Notes under the pieces: model-generated
What the model saw: the letters and a program-made list of their open reading frames with translations, nothing else
What the model was told of the DNA's origin: nothing
Database searches by the model: none
In this document: positions 51,354 through 60,372 of the stretch, piece after piece
Numbering within the stretch: the stretch's first letter is position 1
How the letters are laid out: each line of letters opens with the position of its first letter
Translations under genes and position numbers: made by a program
Source of the DNA: Halobacteriales archaeon QS_1_69_70
Lineage (GTDB): Archaea > Halobacteriota > Halobacteria > Halobacteriales > Haloarculaceae
Assembly: GCA_003021005.1 (NCBI GenBank)
Contig: PXRI01000013.1
Span: forward strand, 1-64,000
Length of the DNA stretch: 64,000 nucleotides
Reading direction: 5' to 3'

Positions 51354-54134
51354 TCAGTCGCCGGAGTCGACCGTGACGCCGTCGCCGTCGTCGTCGATCT
51401 CGGCCATCACGCGGTCGTGGAACTCCTGGAGGACGGCCGACTCGTCCTCGGCGAGGACGACGTCGCTGGCCATCAGGGTCGCCAGCCCGAACGCCCGCGG
51501 CGACGGGGAGGGGACGCGCGTAACCGAGACGTCCAGCGTGCCGGCCTGGACGGCAGCGGCGAACGTCTCGATGGCGTCGACGGCCAGTTTGTCCTCGAGG
51601 ATCTCGCGGTAGGTCTCCTCCATGACGGAAAAGTTCTGGAGGTCCCGGGCGAACCCCAGCAGCATCTCGCTGGAGACCTGCTGCTGGCTCGCGGACTTCT
51701 CGTGGCCCTTGTACCGCTTGAGGATCATCAACGAGCGGGTGGCGTTGATCCGGAAGTACCGCTGGAGGAGGTCGGTGCCGTCGAGGGCGGCCCGGAGGTC
51801 CGGCCGGACGTCCTCGGGGTCGATGTCGCGGAGTAACCGCTCAACGTCGACCTTGCGGTTCAGCGGCATCGAGAGGGTGAACCCGTGGTCGGCGACCGAG
51901 ACGGTGACGTTGGTTGTCGCGGCCTGGGCGCAGCGGTACGCCAAAAGGCGGGAGAGCCCGTCGTTGAACCGGCGGCCGTAGTTCGAGTGGACGTAGTAGT
52001 TCCGCCGGTACTCGCCGCGGTCGAGTTCGACCTCGACGGCGAGCCGTCGGTCCGTCGAGACGCTCTCGGGGCCGGCGTAGTTGAGCTGGGCATCGAACAT
52101 CCGGGTGACCGCCCGGACCGTGTTCTCGTCCATCGGGAACCCGCGGAGCCATCCCCGGACCGCCGGCGGGCCGCCGTCCTCGAGCCGCTCGAGCAGTTCG
52201 CGCTGGAAGCGTAGTATCTCCCGGCCGAGGTCGTAGGAGAGGGGGAGCCGCTCGGAGTACCACGAGGGGACCGTGGCGCGGTCGCTCGTGGGCTCGACGT
52301 AGACCTTCGAACCGCGGCGGTAGCGGTACTGGTAGCGGTCGCCGCCGAGGACGAACACGTCGCCGGCCTCGAGGGTGTCGAGGTACTCCTCGTCGAGCTG
52401 GCCGACCCACTCGTCGCTCGACCGGGTGAAGACGTCGCAGGTGAACGAGTCGGGGATGGTCCCGATGTTGGTCATGTAGATGACACGGGCCAGCCTGCCG
52501 CGCTTGCCCACGAGCGGCGTGCCCGGCGGGTACTCCTCGTAGTGGTGCTCGCCGCCTGGCGGATCGTTCTCGTCCCGCCAGACCTTCGCGTAGACGCTCC
52601 GGTCCTCGAGGCCCGCGTAGTCCGCGGTGAGGTAGCGGAACAGCCGCTCGATGTCGGCGTCGTCGTAGCCGCGGTACGGGTACGCACGCCGGAGGAAAGC
52701 GCGGATCTCGGCCTCCGGCTTAGGGCCGTTGATCGCCATGCCGTAGACGTGCTGGGCGGCGACGTCGTCGGCGTTCTCGGGCACGAACACGCGGTCGACG
52801 TAGCCCTCCTCGGCCTTCCGCAGCATGACGGCACACTCGAGGAGTTCGTCGCGGTCGAGGGCGACGACGCGGCCCCTGACGGTCCGGCCGAGCTGGTGGC
52901 CGGCGCGGCCGACGCGCTGGAGGAGGGCGGCCACGGACTTTGGCGAGCCGACCTGGACGACGAGGTCGATGTACGGCATGTCGATGCCGAGTTCCAGCGA
53001 GGTCGAGGTGGTGACGACGTCGAGGTCGCCCGCCTTGAGACCTTCCTCGATCTCGGTCCGCCGGGCCTTCGAGAGGGAGCCGTGGTGACACCCGGAGCGG
53101 TCCGCGTCGACGCCGCGGTCGCGGAGGTTCTGGAGGACGCGCTCGGCACCGGACCGCGTGTTGGTGAACACGAGGGTGTTGGTGTGGTCGGCGACGAGGT
53201 CGGTCAACTCGTCGTAGAACCGGTCGGTGACCACCCCGTGGGGCGTGTTGACCAGGTCGTCGGTCGGACAGGTGAGCTCGACGTCGAACTCGCGGACGAA
53301 GCGGGCGTCGACCACGTCGTAATCCCGGGGCTCCCAGTCGCCATCGACGCGCCGGCCGCCGACCAGGAACTCCCCGATGGTGTCCAGCGGTTCGACCGTC
53401 GCCGAGCAGCCGATCCGGGTCGGCGAGGCCTCACACATCCCCTCCAGGCGTTCCAGCGAGACGGCCAGGTGGGTGCCGCGCTTGTTGTCCGCCAGGGCGT
53501 GGATCTCGTCGACGATGACGTACTCGACGGTCCGGAGCTTCTCCTTGAACTTCGGGCTGTTCAGGAGGATGGCCAGCGTCTCGGGTGTGGTGTTGAGGAT
53601 GTGGGGCGTTTCGTCGAGCATCCGCTGTCGGTCGGCGTCGCTGGTGTCGCCGTGGCGGATGGCGTGCCGGATCTGGACGGACTCCCCCTGCGCCTCGATC
53701 CGTTCCGTGATCGCGTCTAGGGGTTCGGCGAGGTTCCGGTGGATGTCGTTGACCAGCGACTTCAGCGGCGAGACGTAGAGGCAGTGGACGCTGTTGTCGA
53801 GGCCGTCGGCGGTCCGGGCGCGTTCGAAGAGGTCGTCGACGATCGCGGCGAAGGCGGCCTGGGTCTTCCCGCTGCCCGTCGGCGCGCAGACCAGCGTGTT
53901 CGTGCCGTCGTCGATCCGCGGGACGGCGCCCTTCTGTGGCGGCGTGAAGAGCCCGCCGTTATCCGGGACGAACGCGCCGAACTCCTCGATCCACCAGTCC
54001 CGGACCACGGGGGCCAGCCGGCAGAACGCCGCAGCGTCGTCGAGGGGGACCGATCCGGCGTCGTAGTCGAACCCGTGGGACGCCAGCTGGTCCCGTACGA
54101 CTGTTTCGGCCTCGGCCGGCGCCGCCGGTTCCAT
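51354..54134 (-). CDS. lhr: Lhr-type ATP-dependent helicase
   Basis: 926 residues. Walker A APTGSGKT is at 84-91; YVIVDEIHAL (DEIH box) and IGCSATVEP (motif III) follow; domain 2 has TSTSLELGIDMPYIDLVVQV and QRVGRAGHQLG (motif VI). The long C-terminal part contains the Lhr winged-helix and beta-barrel regions (YQYRYRRGSKVYVEPTSD, YYVHSNYGRRFNDG). Archaeal Lhr proteins unwind DNA and RNA:DNA hybrids in repair. The ATG at 54134 is used; an upstream 120-residue extension is repeat-derived Arg/Pro-rich sequence and is rejected. Confidence 0.92.
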   Translation of the reverse strand: MEPAAPAEAETVVRDQLASHGFDYDAGSVPLDDAAAFCRLAPVVRDWWIEEFGAFVPDNGGLFTPPQKGAVPRIDDGTNTLVCAPTGSGKTQAAFAAIVDDLFERARTADGLDNSVHCLYVSPLKSLVNDIHRNLAEPLDAITERIEAQGESVQIRHAIRHGDTSDADRQRMLDETPHILNTTPETLAILLNSPKFKEKLRTVEYVIVDEIHALADNKRGTHLAVSLERLEGMCEASPTRIGCSATVEPLDTIGEFLVGGRRVDGDWEPRDYDVVDARFVREFDVELTCPTDDLVNTPHGVVTDRFYDELTDLVADHTNTLVFTNTRSGAERVLQNLRDRGVDADRSGCHHGSLSKARRTEIEEGLKAGDLDVVTTSTSLELGIDMPYIDLVVQVGSPKSVAALLQRVGRAGHQLGRTVRGRVVALDRDELLECAVMLRKAEEGYVDRVFVPENADDVAAQHVYGMAINGPKPEAEIRAFLRRAYPYRGYDDADIERLFRYLTADYAGLEDRSVYAKVWRDENDPPGGEHHYEEYPPGTPLVGKRGRLARVIYMTNIGTIPDSFTCDVFTRSSDEWVGQLDEEYLDTLEAGDVFVLGGDRYQYRYRRGSKVYVEPTSDRATVPSWYSERLPLSYDLGREILRFQRELLERLEDGGPPAVRGWLRGFPMDENTVRAVTRMFDAQLNYAGPESVSTDRRLAVEVELDRGEYRRNYYVHSNYGRRFNDGLSRLLAYRCAQAATTNVTVSVADHGFTLSMPLNRKVDVERLLRDIDPEDVRPDLRAALDGTDLLQRYFRINATRSLMILKRYKGHEKSASQQQVSSEMLLGFARDLQNFSVMEETYREILEDKLAVDAIETFAAAVQAGTLDVSVTRVPSPSPRAFGLATLMASDVVLAEDESAVLQEFHDRVMAEIDDDGDGVTVDSGD

Positions 54135-54236
54135 CGAATCGTCGTTGGACCCCCGCGGGCAAGTGGGTTTGGCTGGCGGCTGGTTTCGTTCGGGCGGGTC
54201 GCCGGGCTGGGCCGGACCCCCTTCGGTCGGCCGCCC

Positions 54237-54436
54237 GGCTCGCGTGTCGTCGGTCGCTGCACTCCCTCCTCCCGCTCGCGCATCCGGCGGCCTCCCTTCG
54301 GTCGGCCGCCCGGCTCGCGGCTTCGCCGCTCGCTCGTTCCGAGGCCTCACTCCGTTCGGCCTCGCGGCTCGCGTGTCGTCGGTCGCTGCACTCCCTCCTC
54401 CCGCTCGCGCATCCGGCGGCCTCCCTTCGGTCGGCC
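54237..54436. repeat. 71-bp direct repeat, copies 129 bp apart
   Basis: Identical stretches at 54237-54307 and 54366-54436, containing CGTGTCGTCGGTCGCTGCAC and CTCCCTCCTCCCGCTCGCGC. They lie in a 480-bp run of decayed cggctcgcggctcgc repeats between lhr and the MFS gene; no gene is seen there. Confidence 0.85.
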
Positions 54437-54631
54437 CCCGCTCGCCGCTCGCTCGTTCGGCGGCGCTCCCTTGCTCACGGCTCCCTCCGGTCACCGTTCG
54501 CTCATCCGGCGGCGCTCCCTATCGGTCGCGCCGCCCGGGTCGCGCCGCCCGGCTCGCGGCTCGCTTCGCTCACCGCTCGCTCATTCCGCGGCCTCCCTGC
54601 GGTCGGCCGCACGGGACCGAAACCGACTTGT

Positions 54632-54651
54632 TTGACTGACCGGTCAGTCAA
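54632..54651. promoter_or_regulatory. Perfect 20-bp palindrome, TetR-like operator
   Basis: TTGACTGACCGGTCAGTCAA is fully self-complementary and ends 3 nt before the GTG of the MFS gene. Its form and position match operators of TetR-family repressors that control efflux pumps; such a regulator is not in the window. Confidence 0.7.
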
Positions 54652-54654
54652 CAC

Positions 54655-55947
54655 GTGAACTCGGCGCCGGACGACGCGGACGGGTCGGAGCTGGTGGCGG
54701 CGGGCGACCGACGGGTGGTCGCCGCCGTCATCGCCAGCACGTTCTTCGTTGGGTTCGGCGGCGGCGTGGTGTTCCCCATCCTGCCGAACCTCGGCGTCGT
54801 GCTCGGGATCTCGCCGTTCATGGTCGGCCTCATCCTGAGCGCCAACCGGTTCACCAGGCTGTTCGCCAACGCGCCCACCGGCATCGTCGTCGACCGGACC
54901 GGGACCCGGACGCCCTTCGTCGCCGGGTTACTCGTCCAGGGTGTCGCGACGACCGGCTACATCATCGCCATCAACTCCGGCGCGCCGTCGGCCTGGTTCC
55001 TGCTCGCGCGGGTCCTGTGGGGCGTCGGGAGCGCGATGGTGTTTGCGACGGCCTACACCATCGCGGCCGACGTGAGCGACGCTGGCACACGCGGCACCAA
55101 CATGGGCCTCATCCGCGGCGGCATCATCTTCGGGTTCCCGACTGGCCTGGTCGTCGGCGGCGTCGTCAGCGAGGTGTGGGGGACCACCGCGGCGTTCGTC
55201 GTCGCGGCGACCTTCGCCTTCGTCGCGAGCGGCCTGGCGTACCTGTCCGTCCCGGAGACCCATGTCGAGGGCGGCACCCGTCGCTCGGTCAAGCCGTGGG
55301 ACGTCGACACGTCGGTGCCCGCGGTCACCGTCGGCCTCGTGAACTTCGCCGTGCTGTTCGCCTACATCGGCGTCGTCTTCGCGACGCTCGTGCTGTTCCT
55401 GGACGAAAACGGCCTGTCAGTCCTCGGCTTCGGCCCGCAGGGCTCCTCCGGCGTGTTCATGTCCCTGACCGTCGTCTCGGCGGCCGCCTTCATGTTCCTC
55501 AGCGGCTACGTCAGCGACCGCCAGGGCTCCCGGATGCCCGCACTCGTCGTCTTCCTTCTCGTCACCGTCGTCGGGTTCGTGAGCTTCGCCGCCGCCGACA
55601 TCGTGCCGACCCTGGCCGCCGCCTGCGTCATGATCGGGGCCGGCCAGGGCGGCACCAGCGGCCCGCTCATGGCGCTGCTCGCCGACCTGACACCCGACGA
55701 CCGGATGGGTCGTGCGGTCGGAACGAACAACGTCTTCGGCGACGTCGGCGGCGGGCTCGGCCCGATGGTGTCGCTCCCGCTCGTCGACGCGGTCGGCTTC
55801 CGGCCCGTCTACCTCGCCTGTGCCGCCCTGCCGCTCGTCGCCAGCGCGGTGCTCATCGCGGGTGTCTACCGGGAGACCGGGACGGTACTACCGCACGTGG
55901 AGGAGCCGGGCGTCGCGGACGGCGGCGAGGGACAGTCGCTGGACTGA
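54655..55947 (+). CDS. MFS transporter
   Basis: 430 residues, 12 predicted TM helices. The first helices (VAAVIASTFFVGFGGGVVFP, PFMVGLILSANRFTRLFANA) lead to the loop motif GIVVDRTGTRTP between TM2 and TM3, the MFS signature; GLIRGGIIFGFPTGLVVGG and SDRQGSRMPALVVF belong to later helices. Drug or metabolite efflux is likely. The GTG at 54655 is set by the 20-bp palindrome directly before it, so expression is probably repressor-controlled and the mRNA leaderless. Confidence 0.9.
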   Translation: MNSAPDDADGSELVAAGDRRVVAAVIASTFFVGFGGGVVFPILPNLGVVLGISPFMVGLILSANRFTRLFANAPTGIVVDRTGTRTPFVAGLLVQGVATTGYIIAINSGAPSAWFLLARVLWGVGSAMVFATAYTIAADVSDAGTRGTNMGLIRGGIIFGFPTGLVVGGVVSEVWGTTAAFVVAATFAFVASGLAYLSVPETHVEGGTRRSVKPWDVDTSVPAVTVGLVNFAVLFAYIGVVFATLVLFLDENGLSVLGFGPQGSSGVFMSLTVVSAAAFMFLSGYVSDRQGSRMPALVVFLLVTVVGFVSFAAADIVPTLAAACVMIGAGQGGTSGPLMALLADLTPDDRMGRAVGTNNVFGDVGGGLGPMVSLPLVDAVGFRPVYLACAALPLVASAVLIAGVYRETGTVLPHVEEPGVADGGEGQSLD

Positions 55948-55970
55948 TCGCGGCCGTCAGGACCCGGCGC

Positions 55971-56153
55971 TCACTCCGTCGCCACCACGAGCACGGTGGC
56001 GACCAGGCTCCCGAGCGCGAGGAGATAGAGGGCACGGGCGACGATCGGCGGTGCGCCCGCCGACCCGGCCACCGCGCGGCCCACCAGCGCCGCTATGGCG
56101 AGTGCGAGTAACGCGATGACGCGGCGCTTGGCCGAATCGTCGAGGCGCGTCAC
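55971..56153 (-). CDS. Small two-TM membrane protein
   Basis: 60 residues from GTG 56153: TRLDDSAKRRVIALLALAIA, then a second hydrophobic helix ARALYLLALGSLVATVLVVA. The upstream extension in the same frame is Pro/Arg-rich and not protein-like. It is convergent with the MFS gene and divergent from the FAD oxidase. No family is recognised. Confidence 0.55.
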   Translation of the reverse strand: MTRLDDSAKRRVIALLALAIAALVGRAVAGSAGAPPIVARALYLLALGSLVATVLVVATE

Positions 56154-56409
56154 CGACCGACCCCCTCCGAACCGACCCGTCGCAAGCGGGGGCGCCGAGG
56201 GTGGCGGGGCCCGGACGTTCCCGATCCACCCGCCTGGGTCCGTTGGGCCCGCTCGGCGGCCATACCGCCGTCTGGCGGGCCTCCCGGACAAGCGTTTCCC
56301 TTCCGGTGTGGGCGAACGCCCGACGACCGGCGGGGCCGAACAGCCGAGGATGTTCCGTCCCGCACCGCCCGGTGGAAGGTTTAACCGGGTGGTCCGAGCA
56401 GGGGCGGCC

Positions 56410-58038
56410 ATGCCACCGGACCCCTCGGACGGCGACCGGCCCCTGAGCGTCTGGGCGTGGGGCTACGAGGACCGCCTCCCGGACGACGAGGAGCGCCGGG
56501 AGCTGGCCGCCCGCGTCGAGGGCATGCTCGGGTTCCCGGAACGCCCGATCATGGACTACCCGTCCCTGGACGACATCGACCTCCCAGCCCCGTCGCTATC
56601 CGTCCCAGACGCGTTGGCCGACGTCGTGACGACCGGCAGGCGCGCCCGGGCGAGCCACACCTACGGGAAGGGCTACCGGGACATCGTCCGGGGGTTTCAC
56701 GGCGACTTCGCGGCCGCACCGGACCTGGTCGCGCGACCGCGCGACGAGGCCGACGTCGAGTCGATCATCGCGTGGGCGGCCGAGGAGGGCGTGGCGGTCG
56801 TGCCGTACGGCGGCGGGACGAGCGTCGTCGCCGGCGTCGAGTGCGACGGCGAGGGGTACGCCGGCGTCCTCTCGCTCGACACCCGCGGGATGGACGCGGT
56901 GCTCGAGGTCGACACCCACTCCCGGAGCGCGAAGATCCAGGCCGGCGCCACCGGCCCCGAGATCCAGGCCCAGCTGGCCGACCACGACCTCCAGCTGCGG
57001 CACTACCCCCAGTCCTACGAGTTCTCGACGTTCGGCGGCTGGATCGCGACCCGCGCCGGCGGGCACTTCGCGACGCGGTACACCCACATCGACGACTTCG
57101 TCGAGTCGGTCCGTGCGGTCACGCCCGCCGGCACCCTCGAGACGCGGCGGCTCCCGGCCTCCGGCGCCGGCCCCGACCCGAACCGCTTCCTGCTGGGCAG
57201 CGAGGGCGCCTTCGGCGTCATCACGGAGGGATGGGCCCGCGTACAGCCCCGGCCGCCGCACCGCGCTCGCGCGACGGTCCGGTTCGACGACTACTGGCGC
57301 GCCGTCGACGCCACCCGCGAGATCGTCCAGGCGCGGCTCTACCCGGCGAACTGCCGGCTCCTAGACGCAAACGAGGCGATGCTGCACGAGCTGGCCTTCG
57401 ACGGGAGCCACCTGCTCGTGCTCGGCTTCGAGTCGACCGACCACCCGGTGGCCGACGACCTCGACCGCGCGCTCGAGATCGCCGACGACCACGGCGGCCG
57501 CTGCCCCGACGGCCCGACTATCGAGGACCGGACCACCGGAGACGAAGCGACCGACCGCGAGGCCACCGACGAGGGCGCCTGGCGGGACTCCTTCTTCGAG
57601 GGTCCCTACCTGTTCAACGCCCTCGTCTCGATGGGCGTGCTGGTCGACACCTTCGAGACCGCCGTGACGTGGGACCAGTTCCCCGACCTCCACGAGGCGC
57701 TCTCCGAGAACGTTCTCGGCGCCATGCGCGAGGAGTGCGGCGCCGGCTTCATGTCCTGTCGGTTCACTCACGTCTATGAAGACGGGCCGGCGCCGTACTA
57801 CACCCTCCTCGCGCCCGCCGACGTCGGGAACGAACTCGACCAGTGGCGCACGATAAAGCGGGCCGCCTCGGACACGCTGTTGGCCCACGGCGCGACCATC
57901 ACCCACCACCACGCCGTCGGCCGCGTCCACCGCGAGCACTACCACGAGGAGGCGCCGGACCGGTACCTCGAGGCGCTCCGGTCGATGAAGCGGACCCTCG
58001 ACCCCGAGGGCATCATGAACCCGGGCGCGCTGCTGTAG
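56410..58038 (+). CDS. FAD-binding oxidase (alkyl-DHAP synthase/D-lactate dehydrogenase-like)
   Basis: 542 residues. FAD_binding_4 domain: DLVARPRDEADVESIIAWAA, PYGGGTSVVAGVE and STFGGWIATRAGGHFATRYT. The C-terminal FAD-linked cap domain contains CRFTHVYEDGPAPYYTLLAP and THHHAVGRVHREHY, the multi-His motif of AGPS-like enzymes, ending DPEGIMNPGALL. The overall layout is closest to alkyl-dihydroxyacetonephosphate synthase, yet haloarchaeal members may oxidise another hydroxyacid. GGAAGGTTTAACC at 56373-56383 lies 27-37 nt upstream, giving a leaderless mRNA. Confidence 0.88.
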   Translation: MPPDPSDGDRPLSVWAWGYEDRLPDDEERRELAARVEGMLGFPERPIMDYPSLDDIDLPAPSLSVPDALADVVTTGRRARASHTYGKGYRDIVRGFHGDFAAAPDLVARPRDEADVESIIAWAAEEGVAVVPYGGGTSVVAGVECDGEGYAGVLSLDTRGMDAVLEVDTHSRSAKIQAGATGPEIQAQLADHDLQLRHYPQSYEFSTFGGWIATRAGGHFATRYTHIDDFVESVRAVTPAGTLETRRLPASGAGPDPNRFLLGSEGAFGVITEGWARVQPRPPHRARATVRFDDYWRAVDATREIVQARLYPANCRLLDANEAMLHELAFDGSHLLVLGFESTDHPVADDLDRALEIADDHGGRCPDGPTIEDRTTGDEATDREATDEGAWRDSFFEGPYLFNALVSMGVLVDTFETAVTWDQFPDLHEALSENVLGAMREECGAGFMSCRFTHVYEDGPAPYYTLLAPADVGNELDQWRTIKRAASDTLLAHGATITHHHAVGRVHREHYHEEAPDRYLEALRSMKRTLDPEGIMNPGALL

Positions 58039-58234
58039 CCACCGGTCACACCAATGACGACTGGCCAGCTCGTGGTCGTGTCTGTGACCGACCGGCCGGC
58101 AACCGCCGTGGACGGCCTCCTCCGCGGTGGGCGGACAAACGGTACGGACCGGGCGTGGTACAGCTGGATGGACCGCCACCCTCGGGGCTCGGTGACCAGA
58201 TTCATGAGGTCCGCCGGCCAACGGCGACCAGGAC

Positions 58235-58501
58235 ATGAGTCGACTCGTCAAGATCCTCAGCGGACTGCTGCAGACCGTCGCCACGTTCGTCGTGCTGATA
58301 CTTTTGGCCATCGGCTCCTTCTACGTTACCGTGTTCGTCGTCTCCACGGGCGCCGAACTGGCCGGCTACGACCCGAGCGGGGACTTCGTCGTCCTCTCGG
58401 CGGCACTTCTGGTCATCGCGGCGCTGTTCGGGGGGCTCCCCATCACGGGTGGCCCGACGGGCGACCGGGAGGCGCGCGAGACCGGCCACGGCTTCCAGTG
58501 A
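58235..58501 (+). CDS. Small membrane protein
   Basis: 88 residues with two hydrophobic segments (TVATFVVLILLAIGSFYVTV and FVVLSAALLVIAALFGGLPI) and an acidic linker (STGAELAGYDPSGD). Composition is coding-like. TTCATGAGG about 30 nt upstream may serve as a TATA element. Family and function are unknown. Confidence 0.65.
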   Translation: MSRLVKILSGLLQTVATFVVLILLAIGSFYVTVFVVSTGAELAGYDPSGDFVVLSAALLVIAALFGGLPITGGPTGDREARETGHGFQ

Positions 58502-59011
58502 ACGGCCGCCGGCCGGGCGAGGCTGTGCGACCGAACGGACACTGTTCAGATTAGGATGCCGTTCATCAGACAGCTCGACTCACCGGGCTCAGGGCCTCAG
58601 TCAGCCCTCGGAACACTGTATCGGGCGGGACTCCGCAAGGGGCCGGCTTCTCGGGGACGGACGGCGACGGTGAGCCGAGCGACGCGAGGCGAACGCCGCT
58701 GGACGAGCGGCGCGAGTCCAGCGGAACAAGCACTGGAGCGAACGACGTGAGCGAAGCGCGCAGCGAGCGGGCGGCCCGACCGCAGGAAGGGCCGCCGGAT
58801 GTGCGAACGGCGAGCGCGAGGCGCAACCGCAGGGAGCGCCTCGATGTGGCGAGCGGGGAGCGACAGCGACCCGCGAGCGACGCGAGCCGTGAGCCGCCCG
58901 ACCCGAGAAGCCGGGGGCTTGCGTCCACCGGAAGATTACCCCACGCGTAATCAGAGTTACAGCCGCACGGACGACCCCAACGCTTGACTCCTCCCGGGGC
59001 GAGCCGCCACC
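58502..59011. other. Low-complexity spacer
   Basis: About 500 bp dominated by gagcgaagcg/gcgagcg-type repeats from about 58650 to 58920. This is the reverse orientation of the decayed repeats at 54.2-54.6 kb. No gene is seen on either strand. Confidence 0.6.
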
Positions 59012-60097
59012 ATGGTCCTGGACCTGCTCCGACGACACCCCGTCGCAGCGACGGTGCTTCTCGCCGGCGCCGCCGTCGGCGCCGCCAGGCTCGTCGACTC
59101 CCGCATCGACCCCGTCGAGTGGCAGCCGCCCGACCCGCCCGATCTGACCGGGCCGCTGGCACCGAACGGCGAACTCGCTGGCGCAGCGACGGTCGTCACC
59201 TGCGAGGGCCCGGAGGACGTCGCCTTCGACGATGACGGCCGGCTGTACACCGGGACCGAGGGGAACCACGTCGTCCGCACCGTCGAGCCGGTCGCTGACG
59301 ACACGACGAACGCCGACCTCGAGCGCGTGGCGACCCTCGACGGCCGCCCGCTCGGGATGACCTTCGACGGCGAGGACCTCCTGGTCTGTGCCACCGACGC
59401 CGGCCTCCAGTCCGTCTCGCCCGACGGCGCGGTCACCACGCTTTCGAAACGCGCCGACGGGCGGCCGATCGCGTTCGCCGACGACCTCCACGTCGCCGAC
59501 GACGGCACCGTGTACTTCACCGACGCGACGGCCCACGAGATCTTCCAGGACGAGCTGTTCGAACTCGGCGACACGGGGCGTCTGCTGGCGTACGACCCCG
59601 ACGCCGGCGAGACGGACGTGCTTTTCGAGGATTTGGGGTTCGCCAACGGCGTCTGTCCGCACGCCGACGGCGAGTCGCTGCTCGTCACCGAGACCTCCCG
59701 CTACCGGGTGACCCGGTGCTGGGTCGACGGCGACCGCGAGGGCGACTCGGAGCGGTTCGCGACGAACCTGCCGGGCTACCCGGACAACGTGGAGGCGGCC
59801 GGGGACGGCACCCACTGGCTGGCCGTCCCGACTCCGCGGGACGAGACCCTCGACGGCCTCCACGGCCGGCCCTGGCTGAAGCGACAGCTCGGTAAACTCC
59901 CGATGGCGGCGATACAGCAGATCGAGGGTGACCCCTACGGCCTCGTGCTCAGGCTCGACGGCGACGGCGAGGTCGTCGAGAGCCTCCACGACCCCGACGG
60001 CGTCGTGTACGGCGTCACCTCCGCCACGCCCCACGACGGCGCGCTGTACCTGGGGTCGTTGTTCGGCGAGCGCGTCACTCGCTACGACCTCGCTTGA
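59012..60097 (+). CDS. Membrane-anchored SMP-30/strictosidine-synthase-like beta-propeller
   Basis: 361 residues. An N-terminal hydrophobic segment (VAATVLLAGAAVGAARLVDS) probably anchors it. The propeller has GPEDVAFDDDGRLYTGTEGN, FADDLHVADDGTVYFTDATA, LLAYDPDAGETDVLFEDLGF, FANGVC and NLPGYPDNVEAAGDG, the strand pattern of the lactonase/strictosidine synthase family. Hydrolysis of a lactone or phosphotriester is conceivable; substrate unknown. No signal cleavage site is obvious. Confidence 0.87.
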   Translation: MVLDLLRRHPVAATVLLAGAAVGAARLVDSRIDPVEWQPPDPPDLTGPLAPNGELAGAATVVTCEGPEDVAFDDDGRLYTGTEGNHVVRTVEPVADDTTNADLERVATLDGRPLGMTFDGEDLLVCATDAGLQSVSPDGAVTTLSKRADGRPIAFADDLHVADDGTVYFTDATAHEIFQDELFELGDTGRLLAYDPDAGETDVLFEDLGFANGVCPHADGESLLVTETSRYRVTRCWVDGDREGDSERFATNLPGYPDNVEAAGDGTHWLAVPTPRDETLDGLHGRPWLKRQLGKLPMAAIQQIEGDPYGLVLRLDGDGEVVESLHDPDGVVYGVTSATPHDGALYLGSLFGERVTRYDLA

Positions 60098-60106
60098 GCG
60101 GGCCGC

Positions 60107-60295
60107 CATCGGCCGCCACCCGCCACCGGCCGCCGCCCGCCATCGGCCGCCACCCGCCACCGGCCGCCGCCCGCATCGTCTGCCACACGCCACCCGCCAT
60201 CGGCCGCCGCTCGTATCGTTTGCCACACGCCACCCGCCCCCGGCCGCCACTCGCCATCGGCAATCACCCGCCATCGTGTGCCACCCGCCATAGCT
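60107..60295. repeat. Dense tandem repeats between the propeller gene and dinB
   Basis: A 34-bp unit starting CATCGGCCGCCACCCGCCAC occurs exactly twice (60107-60140, 60141-60174). A second repeat, ATCGT(C/T)TGCCACACGCCACC, occurs near 60175 and 60216. The shorter CCACCCGCCA(T/C)CGGC recurs throughout. Confidence 0.8.
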
Positions 60296-60372
60296 GGGGT
60301 GGTGGCGGCGCGGTCGCTCCAGTTTCACCGTCGTCTCGCAACGTTATAGGACCCACCGCCGGTATCGCCGGT

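Noticed and set aside
54145-54640. Long Arg/Pro-rich ORFs upstream of lhr, including a 120-residue N-terminal extension of Lhr
   Set aside because: They are translations of GC-rich repeats and the conserved protein starts at 54134.
58566-60328. Large minus-strand ORFs over the propeller gene and flanking repeats
   Set aside because: Antisense and repeat-derived sequence with tandem GGRWRVA-type units.
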